DNA of 64,000 bases from Treponema sp. OMZ 798. GTDB lineage: Bacteria; Spirochaetota; Spirochaetia; Treponematales; Treponemataceae. Under the pieces are notes generated by a model. The model worked only from the letters and a program-made list of their open reading frames with translations, had not been told where the DNA came from and did no database searches. The position numbers and the translations under genes are program-made. The stretch lies in contig NZ_CP051305.1 in the NCBI RefSeq assembly GCF_024181385.1, positions 2,232,001 through 2,296,000 on the forward strand, given 5' to 3'. Each line of letters begins with the position of its first letter. The first letter of the stretch is position 1. Below are positions 1 through 9,785 of the stretch, piece after piece.

Positions 1-67
1 AACACCTTATCAGGTTGCCCTCAGATGGAATAGAAGTGAAATAGCAGAACTTTTAAAAACGGAATAA
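1..67 (+). CDS. 3' end of an ankyrin-repeat-like protein (partial)
   Basis: Reading frame 2 is open from the window edge to TAA at 65-67. It encodes about 21 residues, beginning TPYQVALRWN and ending IAELLKTE. This resembles the last ankyrin repeat of a protein (TPLxxAxxxxxxEIxxLL pattern). The rest of the gene lies to the left, so length and function cannot be judged. The terminator at 71-105 follows directly, which supports this being a genuine gene end. Confidence 0.5.
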   Translation, partial: TPYQVALRWNRSEIAELLKTE

Positions 68-70
68 AAT

Positions 71-105
71 AAAAAACCCGTAATCTTAAAGATTACGGGT
101 TTTTT
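71..105. terminator. Bidirectional rho-independent terminator
   Basis: A 9-bp perfect stem (77-85 CCCGTAATC with 91-99 GATTACGGG) has a 5-nt loop and is flanked by an A-run on the left and a T-run on the right. It therefore works for both strands. It sits between the convergent ankyrin-like gene (+) and the vWA gene (-). Confidence 0.9.
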
Positions 106-118
106 ATAATCCAAACAT

Positions 119-2173
119 TTACTTATCGTACTTTATAGATGTTAAAATACTGTTTAATTTTTCCGTCGGGCTTTCATACTCCCTAAAGGTAAAGTAAACA
201 TGGTATCCCTTATCCGATACGAGGGTAACGGTTTTACCTATACAGTTATTTACAATGTTTGACTGCTCATATGGGAAATACTTAGGCTTAAGAATAGCCA
301 GATGATAATCTTGTCCGTCATACCTAACCTGAGCCAGATGAGAAGGAAATGGAACTAAGAAAATTAAGAAATGATCTGTCTTACCTCCTCCCAAGGTCAA
401 GCTTGTGCCGGGCTTCATAATGTGAATATTACGCCTTCCTATATTCCTATTTTGGTTTAGAACATAAATCTCGGTCATGCCCGACTGATTGCGTTTTATT
501 TCGATTGTTTCAAAAAAGTTAGCCGGAGACATATAGGTGCCCCTCGGCTCCTTTGCGGCAAAAGAAGCCGCTAAGACACGCCTGCGAAGTACTTCATCAT
601 CTTGTTTTTGAGCGGCTATGCGATCCAAATTATCCGCCGAATACATCGAACTTCCATCTCCTGCAAAGTTTTTATTTTCGGAATATATTGAAGTATTCGA
701 TGCAGAGTTAAAAGCATTTAAGCGGCTTGCATGATCATCTTCCTCAGAAAGTTGATGAGGATATCTTTTATCCTCTTCCTGATAATTCGGCTGACTGCCT
801 GCAGCATAGCGGGCCTGATTGGAAGATGAGCTTGAACCTCTTCTCCTTGCAAAGAAGACAATCAAGAATATCAGAAGAAGAAGCAAGATAATTGCAAGAA
901 GGATAAACCAAAGAGCATTTGAATCTTTAAGTCTTTGAAAACCTGTGGGGAAGACTGCTAAGGAAGTTTCCATAACCTGAGGTAAAACTCGCTTTCCATC
1001 TGCAAATTCAAGCCTCATAATAAGATTATAATTACCTTCCTTGTATTCCGGAGGAAGAAGGGCCGAAACCCGGATCACTACATCCTTTTCACCGGATTTT
1101 ACCTTTGTATTTTGTGAATCGACAGGTATTTTACTGATATTGGCACCGTTATCAATCACAATATGAGTTAAATGAAGCTCTACATCTTCATCGGAGTTAT
1201 TCGTTACCTCAAAGGAAAAATCAAGTTTATTACCCTGAGCTTCAAGACCGCCATCAGGAAAATGGATAAAAGGTAAATTTTCCGCATTTTCCGTAATTGT
1301 AAATTTGTCATTCTTATCCTTAGAAAGTTCACTGCCTGCAGCACCGGAGGCTTCTTTAAAGTCTTTTGAAACATCGGTAAGACTTCCCTGCCCTGTTCCT
1401 GCATCACCTGAGCCGCCCTGAGAAGTACCCGAACCGCCGTAACTTCCTGAGCCGGAAGAACCTCCCGCATAACCGCCTCCTCCCGAAGAAGAACCTGAGG
1501 TTCCTGAGGATGAGCTTCCTCCTGCAGAGCTGCCGGTACCCTGAGCCCCGGAACCGCCGCTGCTTCCTCCTGCATATCCGCTGCCGGAATTGTAAAATTC
1601 TTCACCGTCCAATCCCCGTATTACGGCATCGGCAGGATAAGGAAGTTTAACATAATAAACCTTCCAGCCTTTTTTTCTGATACTTCCTGCAAGGAGCCCT
1701 ATTTCATTTTTTATCTGATCATCAGTATAATTTTTATAAGGACTTGATGCAGGAGGATTAAAGATTCCGTCTGAAATTATAATCAGTATTTTTTCTTTTT
1801 TATCCGGTAAATTTGAACCGTATTGGCGGGCGTATTGAAGTCCCGTCAAAAAGTCCGAGCTTTTTCCCAACTGGTACAAAAGTAAAAACCTTGAAACGAC
1901 TCGGGACATATCCTTTTCGCTGTTAATTTTTTGCGACATTTCATAACGTGCATCTGCATTAAAGGATAAAACATGAACAGTATCACCTTTTCTTACAAAT
2001 TTATCGTTAATTTCAGTCAAGACACGATTATTAATGTCTTCATAGTAGGGAAGGATAGTTCCTGACGTATCCATTAAGATGACAATTTCAGCATTTGTCT
2101 TTGCAGTATTTTGAGCAAAGATGGGCGTAAAAAGAACAAACAAAAACAAACACAGAGAAACTCTTTTAAACAT
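119..2173 (-). CDS. von Willebrand factor A domain membrane protein
   Basis: 684 residues. I place the start at 2173 (MFKRVSLCL...), because a strong SD, AAAGGAGG, precedes that ATG; an upstream ATG at 2239 has none. A signal peptide ends near residue 21 (IFAQ). The vWA domain begins at once, with a MIDAS motif DTSGT near residue 35 and SDG near residue 135. A Gly/Ser-rich low-complexity segment covers about residues 194-264. A beta-rich region follows, then one transmembrane helix at about 420-443 and an RRR stop-transfer signal. The C-terminal 240 residues would be cytoplasmic and end in a beta-rich domain that could be FHA-like (inference only). The likely role is a metal-dependent adhesion or assembly module outside the inner membrane. 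The ligand is unknown. Confidence 0.8.
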   Translation of the reverse strand: MFKRVSLCLFLFVLFTPIFAQNTAKTNAEIVILMDTSGTILPYYEDINNRVLTEINDKFVRKGDTVHVLSFNADARYEMSQKINSEKDMSRVVSRFLLLYQLGKSSDFLTGLQYARQYGSNLPDKKEKILIIISDGIFNPPASSPYKNYTDDQIKNEIGLLAGSIRKKGWKVYYVKLPYPADAVIRGLDGEEFYNSGSGYAGGSSGGSGAQGTGSSAGGSSSSGTSGSSSGGGGYAGGSSGSGSYGGSGTSQGGSGDAGTGQGSLTDVSKDFKEASGAAGSELSKDKNDKFTITENAENLPFIHFPDGGLEAQGNKLDFSFEVTNNSDEDVELHLTHIVIDNGANISKIPVDSQNTKVKSGEKDVVIRVSALLPPEYKEGNYNLIMRLEFADGKRVLPQVMETSLAVFPTGFQRLKDSNALWFILLAIILLLLLIFLIVFFARRRGSSSSSNQARYAAGSQPNYQEEDKRYPHQLSEEDDHASRLNAFNSASNTSIYSENKNFAGDGSSMYSADNLDRIAAQKQDDEVLRRRVLAASFAAKEPRGTYMSPANFFETIEIKRNQSGMTEIYVLNQNRNIGRRNIHIMKPGTSLTLGGGKTDHFLIFLVPFPSHLAQVRYDGQDYHLAILKPKYFPYEQSNIVNNCIGKTVTLVSDKGYHVYFTFREYESPTEKLNSILTSIKYDK

Positions 2174-2244
2174 TTTTTCCTCCTTTCGGGATGCAGTTAG
2201 AAGACTTGCAGGCCTTAAACCAAAACCTGCAAGTCTCAACTAAA

Positions 2245-4968
2245 TTATTTCAAATCCGCGATAGAAATATCTATAATCTTATAGCTCCTTTTTTCGTCAT
2301 TGACTTCAAATTCAACCTCTTCTCCTTTTTTGCGGTTGAACAATCCGTTTCCTAAAGGCGACATATAAGAAATGATACCGTTTGCAGGATCAGATTCCCA
2401 TGGTCCTAAAATTGTATACTCTTCTTCATTATTTGTCAAATTGTTTAAGATTTTTACCCGGCTTCCAAAGTAAACTTTCTTTGCAGTTGCAGTGGTGGGG
2501 TCAAAAATTTGAGCCCTGTCAAGTTCATCTTGTAATCTTGTAAGAGCATTGTTTAAGCGGGTCTGCTCTTCTTTTGCAGCCTTATACTCGGCATTTTCCC
2601 GCAAGTCTCCGAGCGAAAGAGCAAAACCGATGTCCTTCGCATTTTGCGGAATTTTAACATCTCTGATTTCGATAAGCTCCTTGTTCTTAAGATCAAGCAT
2701 CTTAGCCGTAACAATCAAGCCGTGAGCTGTAACACTCTTTTCCTCAATATCGAAGAATTTAAAGTCCTTATGTTTTTCAACAATTTTAGCTCTAATATTC
2801 ATCTTAATCACAGGATCCAGATCTTTTATGTCCCCTATAAGGGTATAAAGCCTTGTTATTGTATCCACATCGCTTTCAATTATGAAGTTTTGCAAAAGCT
2901 CATCCTTACCGAATAGGATTGTATGTACTTGATGATTGATTTTTCGGTTTTCGGTTGTATTTCTTCTCGATGCAATTTCTCGGTATGTAATATCAAGAAT
3001 GTGGATAAGCACTATGAGCTGCTGTTCTACGCTGATACCAAGTTCCTTAAACCATTCCTCTTCCTGAATATTTTTAAAGAACCAAATAACGGCACTTCTG
3101 TATATTCGGTAGTTTTCAAAACAATCCTTGACCAAATTCTTTACATCGTCGGTAGAACCGGCTTCTATCAGAGCATCCAAGATCTCTGAAGATAAAACCG
3201 TGGGGAAGAGTCTTATATATTCTTTTTCCCAATTAGGAATAAGATTTTTTATGTACTTTAAGAATTTTTGACGAAGGGTCTGTCCCTTTATCGAAACCTT
3301 ATCCTTTATTTGAGCATAGACCTCCATCGGATCTTCAATACGGCTGTAAAGCTCTGCGAAGTTATATTGCTTTACGGCCGAGATCAGCTGCTTGTCTGCA
3401 ATAAATTCTTTAACAAGAATATAGGCACAAATAACTTGCTCATTTACCTGACTAAAGGCTTTTAAGAAGCCTTCAAAGTAATCAAGCATTTCTCTGAAGG
3501 TATCGGATTCGTCATCGCAGGCTTCCGAGGTATCATAGGCATTAAGAAGTTCAATTCTGGCAAAAAAGTTCTTTTGAGCCTTAAATTCGTTTGAAAGTTT
3601 TTCTTCAGCGGCAATAGGACGCTCCCTTACGCTGTAAAAGTCGATATTATCCGGATTGATACCGAACATAGGATTCTCTTTTAAGACCTTTCTAGCCTTT
3701 GTATTCCAGCTGGTCCATTCACCAGCTGTCAAAAGGGAAGGAACAAGCTCCTGTTTTATCCTTTTCATATCGCAGTTATTGTCAAAGCTCTTTATTATAA
3801 TCTTCAAAGCCCACTCGGGATCACTCTTTATTTTTTTTGTAAGAATTTCCTTGCTTATTGTAGATTTTAATACCCATATATGCTCTCTGTCCAAGGTTTG
3901 GAGGGCTGTAATACCCATTTTAAGACTCATAGAGTGGATATTTTCTTCTCCCTGTTTTTGTTTTTTTGCAAATCTTATTAAAAGTTCATCATCTTTGATT
4001 GATTTAATGTGTCCTACACCCCATGTGCGGTGAAATACAAAGGACCCAGTATCAAATGAAATATGCTTTTCAAAGTCTGCTATAGCATCAAAAACAGGTC
4101 TCCAAGGCTGGGTTATATCTGACACCTTAATACATTCTGCAAGCTGGCTGTGATCCTTATACTTATTTTTAAAACACTCGGTAATTTCTTCACGAGCCCA
4201 GTTGTCCTTTTCGTCGTAAGAAAGAATAAGCTTTAAAATATCGATACAGATGTTCCAATTTTCATTTTCCTTGTAATACTGATAAACATCCTGCATCAAT
4301 ATGGAATTACGGCTGTTATCCATAACACCGGTAATCTTAGCCTGTATGCGGAAGAAGAAGTCAATTTCATCAGGTATTAAGGTTACAAGTTTTGACCAGA
4401 TTTCTTTTACACCGTTTATTTGCTTGCGGTTGATAAAGCGGTACAAGGCCTTTTTGTAGTACTCTATCGATTTTTCGGTATTGCCGTCTTTTTCATATTT
4501 TTCGGCTAAAAGTTTAGCAATCTCAGCCTCATCATAATCAACCTTTACCAAGCGCTCCCAAATATCATAAAGGTCTTCACTTCCTGCAGCCTTGTAACAT
4601 TCAGCCAAGGTGCGGAGGGCAAATTTAGATTCTCCGTATTCGAGAACCTTTTTACAAAGATATTCAACTATTTGCGTTCTGTGGTTGTCGGTAAATATTC
4701 CGATTAAGCTTACAACATTTGAATCATCCAAAAGCTGATTTGAAAGAGAAATTATACTTGAAATATAAAGGGCTATTATACTGTTTTTCGTATGTGTTAA
4801 ATGCTCATCACATATTTCTTTGATTTCATCCACAACATTTTCTTTTTTTGCCGTAGATACTAATTTATATAGATCTTCAAAATTCTTTGTTGTGTAGTTG
4901 CCTATAGCTGCTCTGGTCCATTTTTCTTCATTGAGCATCTCTATCAATTGTTTTTGTATATCAGACAT
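2245..4968 (-). CDS. greA: Long-form transcription elongation factor GreA
   Basis: 907 residues, against about 158 for ordinary GreA. The last ~130 residues are a recognisable GreA: the coiled-coil tip motif GDLRENAEYKAAKEEQ near residue 785, with the acidic residues that enter the RNA polymerase secondary channel, followed by the C-terminal FKBP-like domain (LGPWESDPANGIISYMSPLG). GreA stimulates RNA cleavage by backtracked polymerase. The ~770-residue N-terminal part is helical with TPR-like stretches (around residues 100-180) and has no catalytic motif I recognise. This long form is known in treponemes. SD GGAGG lies 7 nt before the ATG. It starts 18 bp after the TPR gene ends, so the two are probably co-transcribed. 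Confidence 0.88.
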   Translation of the reverse strand: MSDIQKQLIEMLNEEKWTRAAIGNYTTKNFEDLYKLVSTAKKENVVDEIKEICDEHLTHTKNSIIALYISSIISLSNQLLDDSNVVSLIGIFTDNHRTQIVEYLCKKVLEYGESKFALRTLAECYKAAGSEDLYDIWERLVKVDYDEAEIAKLLAEKYEKDGNTEKSIEYYKKALYRFINRKQINGVKEIWSKLVTLIPDEIDFFFRIQAKITGVMDNSRNSILMQDVYQYYKENENWNICIDILKLILSYDEKDNWAREEITECFKNKYKDHSQLAECIKVSDITQPWRPVFDAIADFEKHISFDTGSFVFHRTWGVGHIKSIKDDELLIRFAKKQKQGEENIHSMSLKMGITALQTLDREHIWVLKSTISKEILTKKIKSDPEWALKIIIKSFDNNCDMKRIKQELVPSLLTAGEWTSWNTKARKVLKENPMFGINPDNIDFYSVRERPIAAEEKLSNEFKAQKNFFARIELLNAYDTSEACDDESDTFREMLDYFEGFLKAFSQVNEQVICAYILVKEFIADKQLISAVKQYNFAELYSRIEDPMEVYAQIKDKVSIKGQTLRQKFLKYIKNLIPNWEKEYIRLFPTVLSSEILDALIEAGSTDDVKNLVKDCFENYRIYRSAVIWFFKNIQEEEWFKELGISVEQQLIVLIHILDITYREIASRRNTTENRKINHQVHTILFGKDELLQNFIIESDVDTITRLYTLIGDIKDLDPVIKMNIRAKIVEKHKDFKFFDIEEKSVTAHGLIVTAKMLDLKNKELIEIRDVKIPQNAKDIGFALSLGDLRENAEYKAAKEEQTRLNNALTRLQDELDRAQIFDPTTATAKKVYFGSRVKILNNLTNNEEEYTILGPWESDPANGIISYMSPLGNGLFNRKKGEEVEFEVNDEKRSYKIIDISIADLK

Positions 4969-4986
4969 AAATCCTCCGAAAATCTG

Positions 4987-5925
4987 CTATCTCATATAGC
5001 AATTATATATATTTTGATCTAATACTTTTATCCGCAAAAGCAGGTCATCTATTTTTGACTTGCTTTCATTTACACTCACATAATGGTCTATCAGCCAAAA
5101 ATAATGATTTATTAAACGCGGAACAAGCTTATGTTTTTGTTCTTGAGAGGCATTTTGAACCTCGCCTTCCATCAAAAAGATATTTTGCTTTAGCTGCCCT
5201 ACTTCAAAAGCCCTAAGCTCCCGCTTTACATTAAAGACCCCGTCAATAACGCCGTAAACAGGCAGCCAATAAGCGATATCTTCAACCTTATAGCCAAGAT
5301 TATAAACTCTATGAATAAGCCTGCAAATAATTTCCGATTCAAGAAATTGCAGCTCAATCCCTTCAGGATTTATAAAAAAGGCTTCCCGAAAAAAAGCTTT
5401 TGCAAATTTTATTTCCCCATATAGGGCGTAACAATCGGCCAAATCTGCTAAAACCGCTCCCGAATTCTTGTCTATCTCGGCGGCATACCTCAAAAAATCA
5501 AGGGCCCTTTCATAGTTTCCGAGAACCTTATAACAAAGACCTATTTTACGGTAAGGCTCTGCATCGGGCAGCTCTGACTCTTCATTAAATAGGTCTGCGT
5601 AAAATTCCAAAGCAATCGTAAAAACGGCACATTTTAAAGAATATATGATAGATTCTTTTTCTTCTCCCTGGCGGTGAATATAAGCTAAAAAAGGCTTCCA
5701 CTGAGAAATCATCATCTCAGCCCTTTCTAATGGAGTCGAAGCTTTTTTTGCTTTTTCAAGCTTATCCTCCCAAAACCGCACGCCCTTTAGAGTATAGTCG
5801 ATTTCTGCATTCTCCAAGTCATCCCTTAATAACCTTTCAAGCTCGGCATAGGACCCTCTTAGATCTCCCTGCTTGAGGATGTTTAATGCATTATTCAATT
5901 TACTCTGTACGGGTCTCTCACTCAT
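4987..5925 (-). CDS. Tetratricopeptide-repeat protein
   Basis: 312 residues with no signal peptide or membrane segment. At least two TPR-like helical pairs are visible at about residues 122-190 (PYRKIGLCYKVLGNYERAL, then LADLADCYALYGEIKFA). The remainder is helical. It is probably a cytoplasmic scaffold. It is the first gene of an apparent operon with the long greA (18-bp gap), whose N-terminus also looks TPR-like, so a link to transcription is possible but is inference from context only. Confidence 0.75.
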   Translation of the reverse strand: MSERPVQSKLNNALNILKQGDLRGSYAELERLLRDDLENAEIDYTLKGVRFWEDKLEKAKKASTPLERAEMMISQWKPFLAYIHRQGEEKESIIYSLKCAVFTIALEFYADLFNEESELPDAEPYRKIGLCYKVLGNYERALDFLRYAAEIDKNSGAVLADLADCYALYGEIKFAKAFFREAFFINPEGIELQFLESEIICRLIHRVYNLGYKVEDIAYWLPVYGVIDGVFNVKRELRAFEVGQLKQNIFLMEGEVQNASQEQKHKLVPRLINHYFWLIDHYVSVNESKSKIDDLLLRIKVLDQNIYNCYMR

Positions 5926-6153
5926 AATATCCTCAATTTATTATTGTACATAAAAAAACGATTTTAGTCAATTGTGCATATTAACTCATTTTTCTATAAT
6001 ATGCTTTACTCTCTTGAAAAAATATACAATTTATGTTAAAGTATGCAATCGGGAATGTTCATTTTCGTTATATGCAGTATGCTTTTAAATCATATTTTCT
6101 CCTTTATATAATAGACTTGAATAATCCCTAATACTTTTATAAGGACGGTTTTT

Positions 6154-9100
6154 ATGAGCCAAGAAAAAAAACTTGTAATGATCGACGGTAATACTGCTGC
6201 CGGTCACGTTGCCCACGCCTTAAGCGAGGTAATTGCCATTTACCCGATCACACCGTCAAGTCCGATGGGTGAGGTCGCTGATGAATATTCAGCCCGCGGA
6301 AGAGAAAATATTTGGGGCACTGTTCCCGATGTTGTTGAGCTTCAATCCGAAGGAGGTGCTGCAGGTGCCGTACACGGTGCCTTAACCACAGGAGCCCTTT
6401 CCTCAACATTTACCGCATCTCAGGGCTTGCTCTTGATGATACCGAATATGTACAAAATAGCCGGCGAATTGACCAGCACTGTTTTCCACATTGCTGCCCG
6501 TGCCGTAGCTTGCAGTGCTCTTTCTATCTTCGGAGATCACCAAGACGTAATGGCTTGCCGCCAGACAGGTTGGGCTATGTTGGCATCCAACTCGGTTCAG
6601 GAAGTTATGGACCTTGCCATTATTTCTCATGCTGCCACATTGGAAGCAAGAGTTCCCTTCCTCCACTTCTTTGACGGATTTAGAACTTCTCACGAAGTAC
6701 AGAAGATTGAAGAAGTTTCTTACGATATTATGCGCCAAATGGTAAGCGATGAACTTGTTCGTGCTCACCGAAAGCGCGGTTTAACCCCTGAAAATCCCGA
6801 ACTTCGCGGAACTGCACAAAACCCGGACATTTACTTCCAGGGAAGAGAAGCTGTAAACAAATACTACCTTGCTACTCCCGAAATTGTTCAAAAACAAATG
6901 GATAAGTATGCAAAACTTACCGGAAGACAATATCACCTTTACGACTATTACGGAGCAAAGGATGCCGAACAGGTTATCATCATTATGGGCTCCGGAGCCG
7001 ACACTGTTGAAGAAACGGTAGATGAGCTCAATGCAAAGGGAGGAAAATACGGTCTTTTAAAAGTAAGGCTTTACAGACCCTTCAGTGCCGAACACTTTGT
7101 AAAAGCCCTTCCTGCAACAGTAAAGGGTATCGCAGTTCTTGACAGATGTAAGGAACCCGGTTCTCTCGGTGAACCCCTATACGAAGATGTAAGAACAGCA
7201 ATCGGCGAAATGCAGGCTGCAAAAAAATGCCCCTTTACCCACTATCCCGTTATCATCGGCGGGCGCTACGGTCTCGGTTCAAAAGAATTTACACCGGCTA
7301 TGGTTAAGGGAGTATTCGACAACCTTGAAGGCGAAAAGAAAAATAATTTCTCTGTAGGTATCGAAGATGACGTTACAAACACAAGCATCAAGTACGATCC
7401 CAACTTCAAGCTTGAAGACAAGGACATGCATCAGGCTATGTTCTTCGGTCTCGGTTCAGACGGTACTGTAGGCGCCAACAAAAACTCAATTAAGATCATC
7501 GGTGAAGCTACAGACAACAAGGCTCAGGCCTACTTCTCCTATGACAGTAAAAAATCGGGCGGTTTTACGATCTCTCACTTGAGATTCGGAAAACACTCAA
7601 TCCGAAAGCCCTACTTAATTACAAATGCAGACTTCGTTGCCTGCCATAAGTTCAGCTATCTTGAAACCTACGATATGCTCCACAGCCTTAAAAAAGGCGG
7701 AACCTTCCTCTTGAACGCTCCTTACGGAAAGAACGAGATTTGGGATAATATGCCCATCGAGGTTCAAAAGCAGATTATCGAAAAAGAAGCAAAATTCTAT
7801 GTAATCGATGCTATCAAGATTGCAGAAAATGCCGGCATGGGCAACCGAATCAACGTTGTTATGCAGACAGCCTTCTTCAAAATCTTCGGAATCTTGCCTG
7901 AAGCCGAAGCCGTAGACCTAATCAAAAAATTCATTGAAAAATCCTACGGAAAGAAAGGCCCCGAAATCGTTCAAAAGAACATCAAAACCATAGATATGGC
8001 TCTTGAAGGAGTTGAAAAGGTTGACTATCCCAAGACAGCAACAAGCAAGCTCAAGATGCACCCTGCAATCACAGGCAATGTACCCGACTTTGTAAAGAAT
8101 GTTTTGGGCAAGGTTGCTATCCAAAAAGGCGACGATATCAAGGTAAGCGAAATGCCTGAAGACGGAACCTTCCCCACAGCCACTACTCAATATGAAAAGA
8201 GAGCTATCGCAGAACATGTTCCGATATGGAAGAGCGATCTCTGCATTCAGTGCGGTCAGTGTACTGTTGTTTGTCCTCATGCCTGTATCAGAATGAAGGC
8301 CTATGACGGCTCTCTCTTGGCAAAGGCACCTCAGGGCTTTAAATCCTGCGATTATAAGGGCAAGGAATTTGAAGGCGCCAAGTTCACAATTCAAGTTTCG
8401 GTTGAAGATTGTACAGGCTGCGGCCTTTGCGTTCAACAGTGTCCTGCAAAGTCCAAGGAAAATCCCGAAATCAAGGCTATCAACATGGAAAACTTTGTTG
8501 AAAACCGAAAGCAGGAAGCTGCTAACTGGGACTTCTTCTTCAACGATATTCCGGATCCGGATGTAAAGAAACTTAACTTGAGCGTTCCCAAGGGTATCGG
8601 TATGAAGCGCCCGCTCTTCGAGTTCTCCGGAGCTTGTGCAGGCTGCGGTGAAACTCCCTACGTAAAACTTCTTTCACAGCTTTTCGGAGACAGAGCCATT
8701 ATTGCAAACGCAACAGGCTGTTCTTCAATCTACGGCGGAAACTTGCCGACCACACCTTATGCAAAACGATGCGACGGAAGAGGACCTGCATGGTCTAACT
8801 CCTTGTTTGAAGATGCAGCAGAGTTCGGTTACGGTATGAGATTAACAAGCGATAAGCTTGCAGTTTATGCCCGTGAAGTTGCCGCTAAGGTAAAGGAAAA
8901 GGGAATTGCAGCCGGCGTAATCGACAAGATTCTCAATAACACTCAAGAAGATGATGCCGCTATCGAAGATCAGAGAAGCTTCGTTGCAGAGCTCAAAAAA
9001 GAACTGGCCGGTTCAAAAGACGAGTTGGCCAAGGAATTGGATTCTTTAACCGACCACTTTATCAAGCGCTCCGTTTGGATCCTCGGAGGAGACGGATGGG

Positions 9101-9714
9101 CCTACGATATCGGTTACGGCGGTTTGGATCATGTTCTTGCCTCAGGCAAAAACATCAATGTTCTTGTAATGGACACTGAAGTTTACTCAAATACCGGCGG
9201 ACAGATGTCAAAGGCAACTCCTATCGGTGCCGTTGCAAAATTTGCAGCTTCCGGTAAGGATATAAGCAAAAAAGACTTAGGCATGATGGCTATGAGCTAC
9301 GGCTATGTTTATGTTGCCCACATTTCGATGGGTGCAAATATGAGCCAGGTAATCAAAGCCTTCCGCGAAGCCGAAAGCTATGACGGACCTTCGATTATCA
9401 TCGCTTACAGTCACTGTATCAACCACGGTATCAACATGACCAAGGGTATGACAAACCAAAAAGAAGCTGTAACATGCGGTTTATGGCCCCTTTACAGATA
9501 CGATCCGAGACTCGTCGAGCAGGGCAAAAACCCCTTCCAGCTTGACAGCAAGGAACCCGACTTTAATCTTGCCGACTTTATGTACAAAGAAGTCCGCTTC
9601 AAGACCTTAAAGAACGCCGATCCAGCAAGAGCTCAGATGCTCTTGGATAAGGCTGTTGCTAAGGCTAAGAGGCAGTGGCAGGAATACAAGTATTTGGCTG
9701 ACAGGCCCTTCTAA
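6154..9714 (+). CDS. nifJ: Pyruvate:ferredoxin (flavodoxin) oxidoreductase
   Basis: 1186 residues, the normal length of a single-chain PFOR. It oxidises pyruvate with CoA to acetyl-CoA and CO2 and passes electrons to ferredoxin or flavodoxin. Domains in order: N-terminal pyruvate-binding transketolase-like half (ITPSSPMGE near residue 30), two 4Fe-4S motifs near residues 695 (CIQCGQCTVVCP) and 752 (CTGCGLCVQQCP), a third-cluster cysteine motif CAGCGE near 827, and the TPP-binding GDGWAYDIGYGG near 979. A TATAAT box at 6107-6112 and an AAGGACGG SD site precede the ATG. The gene is monocistronic, between a 228-bp leader region and a strong terminator. It is the central anaerobic catabolic enzyme of the cell. 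Confidence 0.96.
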   Translation: MSQEKKLVMIDGNTAAGHVAHALSEVIAIYPITPSSPMGEVADEYSARGRENIWGTVPDVVELQSEGGAAGAVHGALTTGALSSTFTASQGLLLMIPNMYKIAGELTSTVFHIAARAVACSALSIFGDHQDVMACRQTGWAMLASNSVQEVMDLAIISHAATLEARVPFLHFFDGFRTSHEVQKIEEVSYDIMRQMVSDELVRAHRKRGLTPENPELRGTAQNPDIYFQGREAVNKYYLATPEIVQKQMDKYAKLTGRQYHLYDYYGAKDAEQVIIIMGSGADTVEETVDELNAKGGKYGLLKVRLYRPFSAEHFVKALPATVKGIAVLDRCKEPGSLGEPLYEDVRTAIGEMQAAKKCPFTHYPVIIGGRYGLGSKEFTPAMVKGVFDNLEGEKKNNFSVGIEDDVTNTSIKYDPNFKLEDKDMHQAMFFGLGSDGTVGANKNSIKIIGEATDNKAQAYFSYDSKKSGGFTISHLRFGKHSIRKPYLITNADFVACHKFSYLETYDMLHSLKKGGTFLLNAPYGKNEIWDNMPIEVQKQIIEKEAKFYVIDAIKIAENAGMGNRINVVMQTAFFKIFGILPEAEAVDLIKKFIEKSYGKKGPEIVQKNIKTIDMALEGVEKVDYPKTATSKLKMHPAITGNVPDFVKNVLGKVAIQKGDDIKVSEMPEDGTFPTATTQYEKRAIAEHVPIWKSDLCIQCGQCTVVCPHACIRMKAYDGSLLAKAPQGFKSCDYKGKEFEGAKFTIQVSVEDCTGCGLCVQQCPAKSKENPEIKAINMENFVENRKQEAANWDFFFNDIPDPDVKKLNLSVPKGIGMKRPLFEFSGACAGCGETPYVKLLSQLFGDRAIIANATGCSSIYGGNLPTTPYAKRCDGRGPAWSNSLFEDAAEFGYGMRLTSDKLAVYAREVAAKVKEKGIAAGVIDKILNNTQEDDAAIEDQRSFVAELKKELAGSKDELAKELDSLTDHFIKRSVWILGGDGWAYDIGYGGLDHVLASGKNINVLVMDTEVYSNTGGQMSKATPIGAVAKFAASGKDISKKDLGMMAMSYGYVYVAHISMGANMSQVIKAFREAESYDGPSIIIAYSHCINHGINMTKGMTNQKEAVTCGLWPLYRYDPRLVEQGKNPFQLDSKEPDFNLADFMYKEVRFKTLKNADPARAQMLLDKAVAKAKRQWQEYKYLADRPF

Positions 9715-9740
9715 AAGTCTAATTACCGTATAAAACGAAA

Positions 9741-9780
9741 AGCCCCCTTAACTTCTATCGAAGATAAGGGGGCTTTTTTT
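9741..9780. terminator. Rho-independent terminator after nifJ
   Basis: A 10-bp perfect GC-rich stem (9741-9750 AGCCCCCTTA with 9765-9774 TAAGGGGGCT) is followed by eight or more T. The loop holds a small inner hairpin (TTC/GAA). An A-rich flank on the left may let it also stop the converging OmpA-family transcript. Confidence 0.93.
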
Positions 9781-9785
9781 TAATT

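Noticed and set aside
1204..1605. 133-codon - strand ORF inside the vWA gene
   Set aside because: A second frame of the repetitive Gly/Ser coding stretch, not an independent gene.
7918..8436. 172-codon ORF on the - strand inside nifJ
   Set aside because: It lies fully within a confident gene on the other strand and resembles no protein family.
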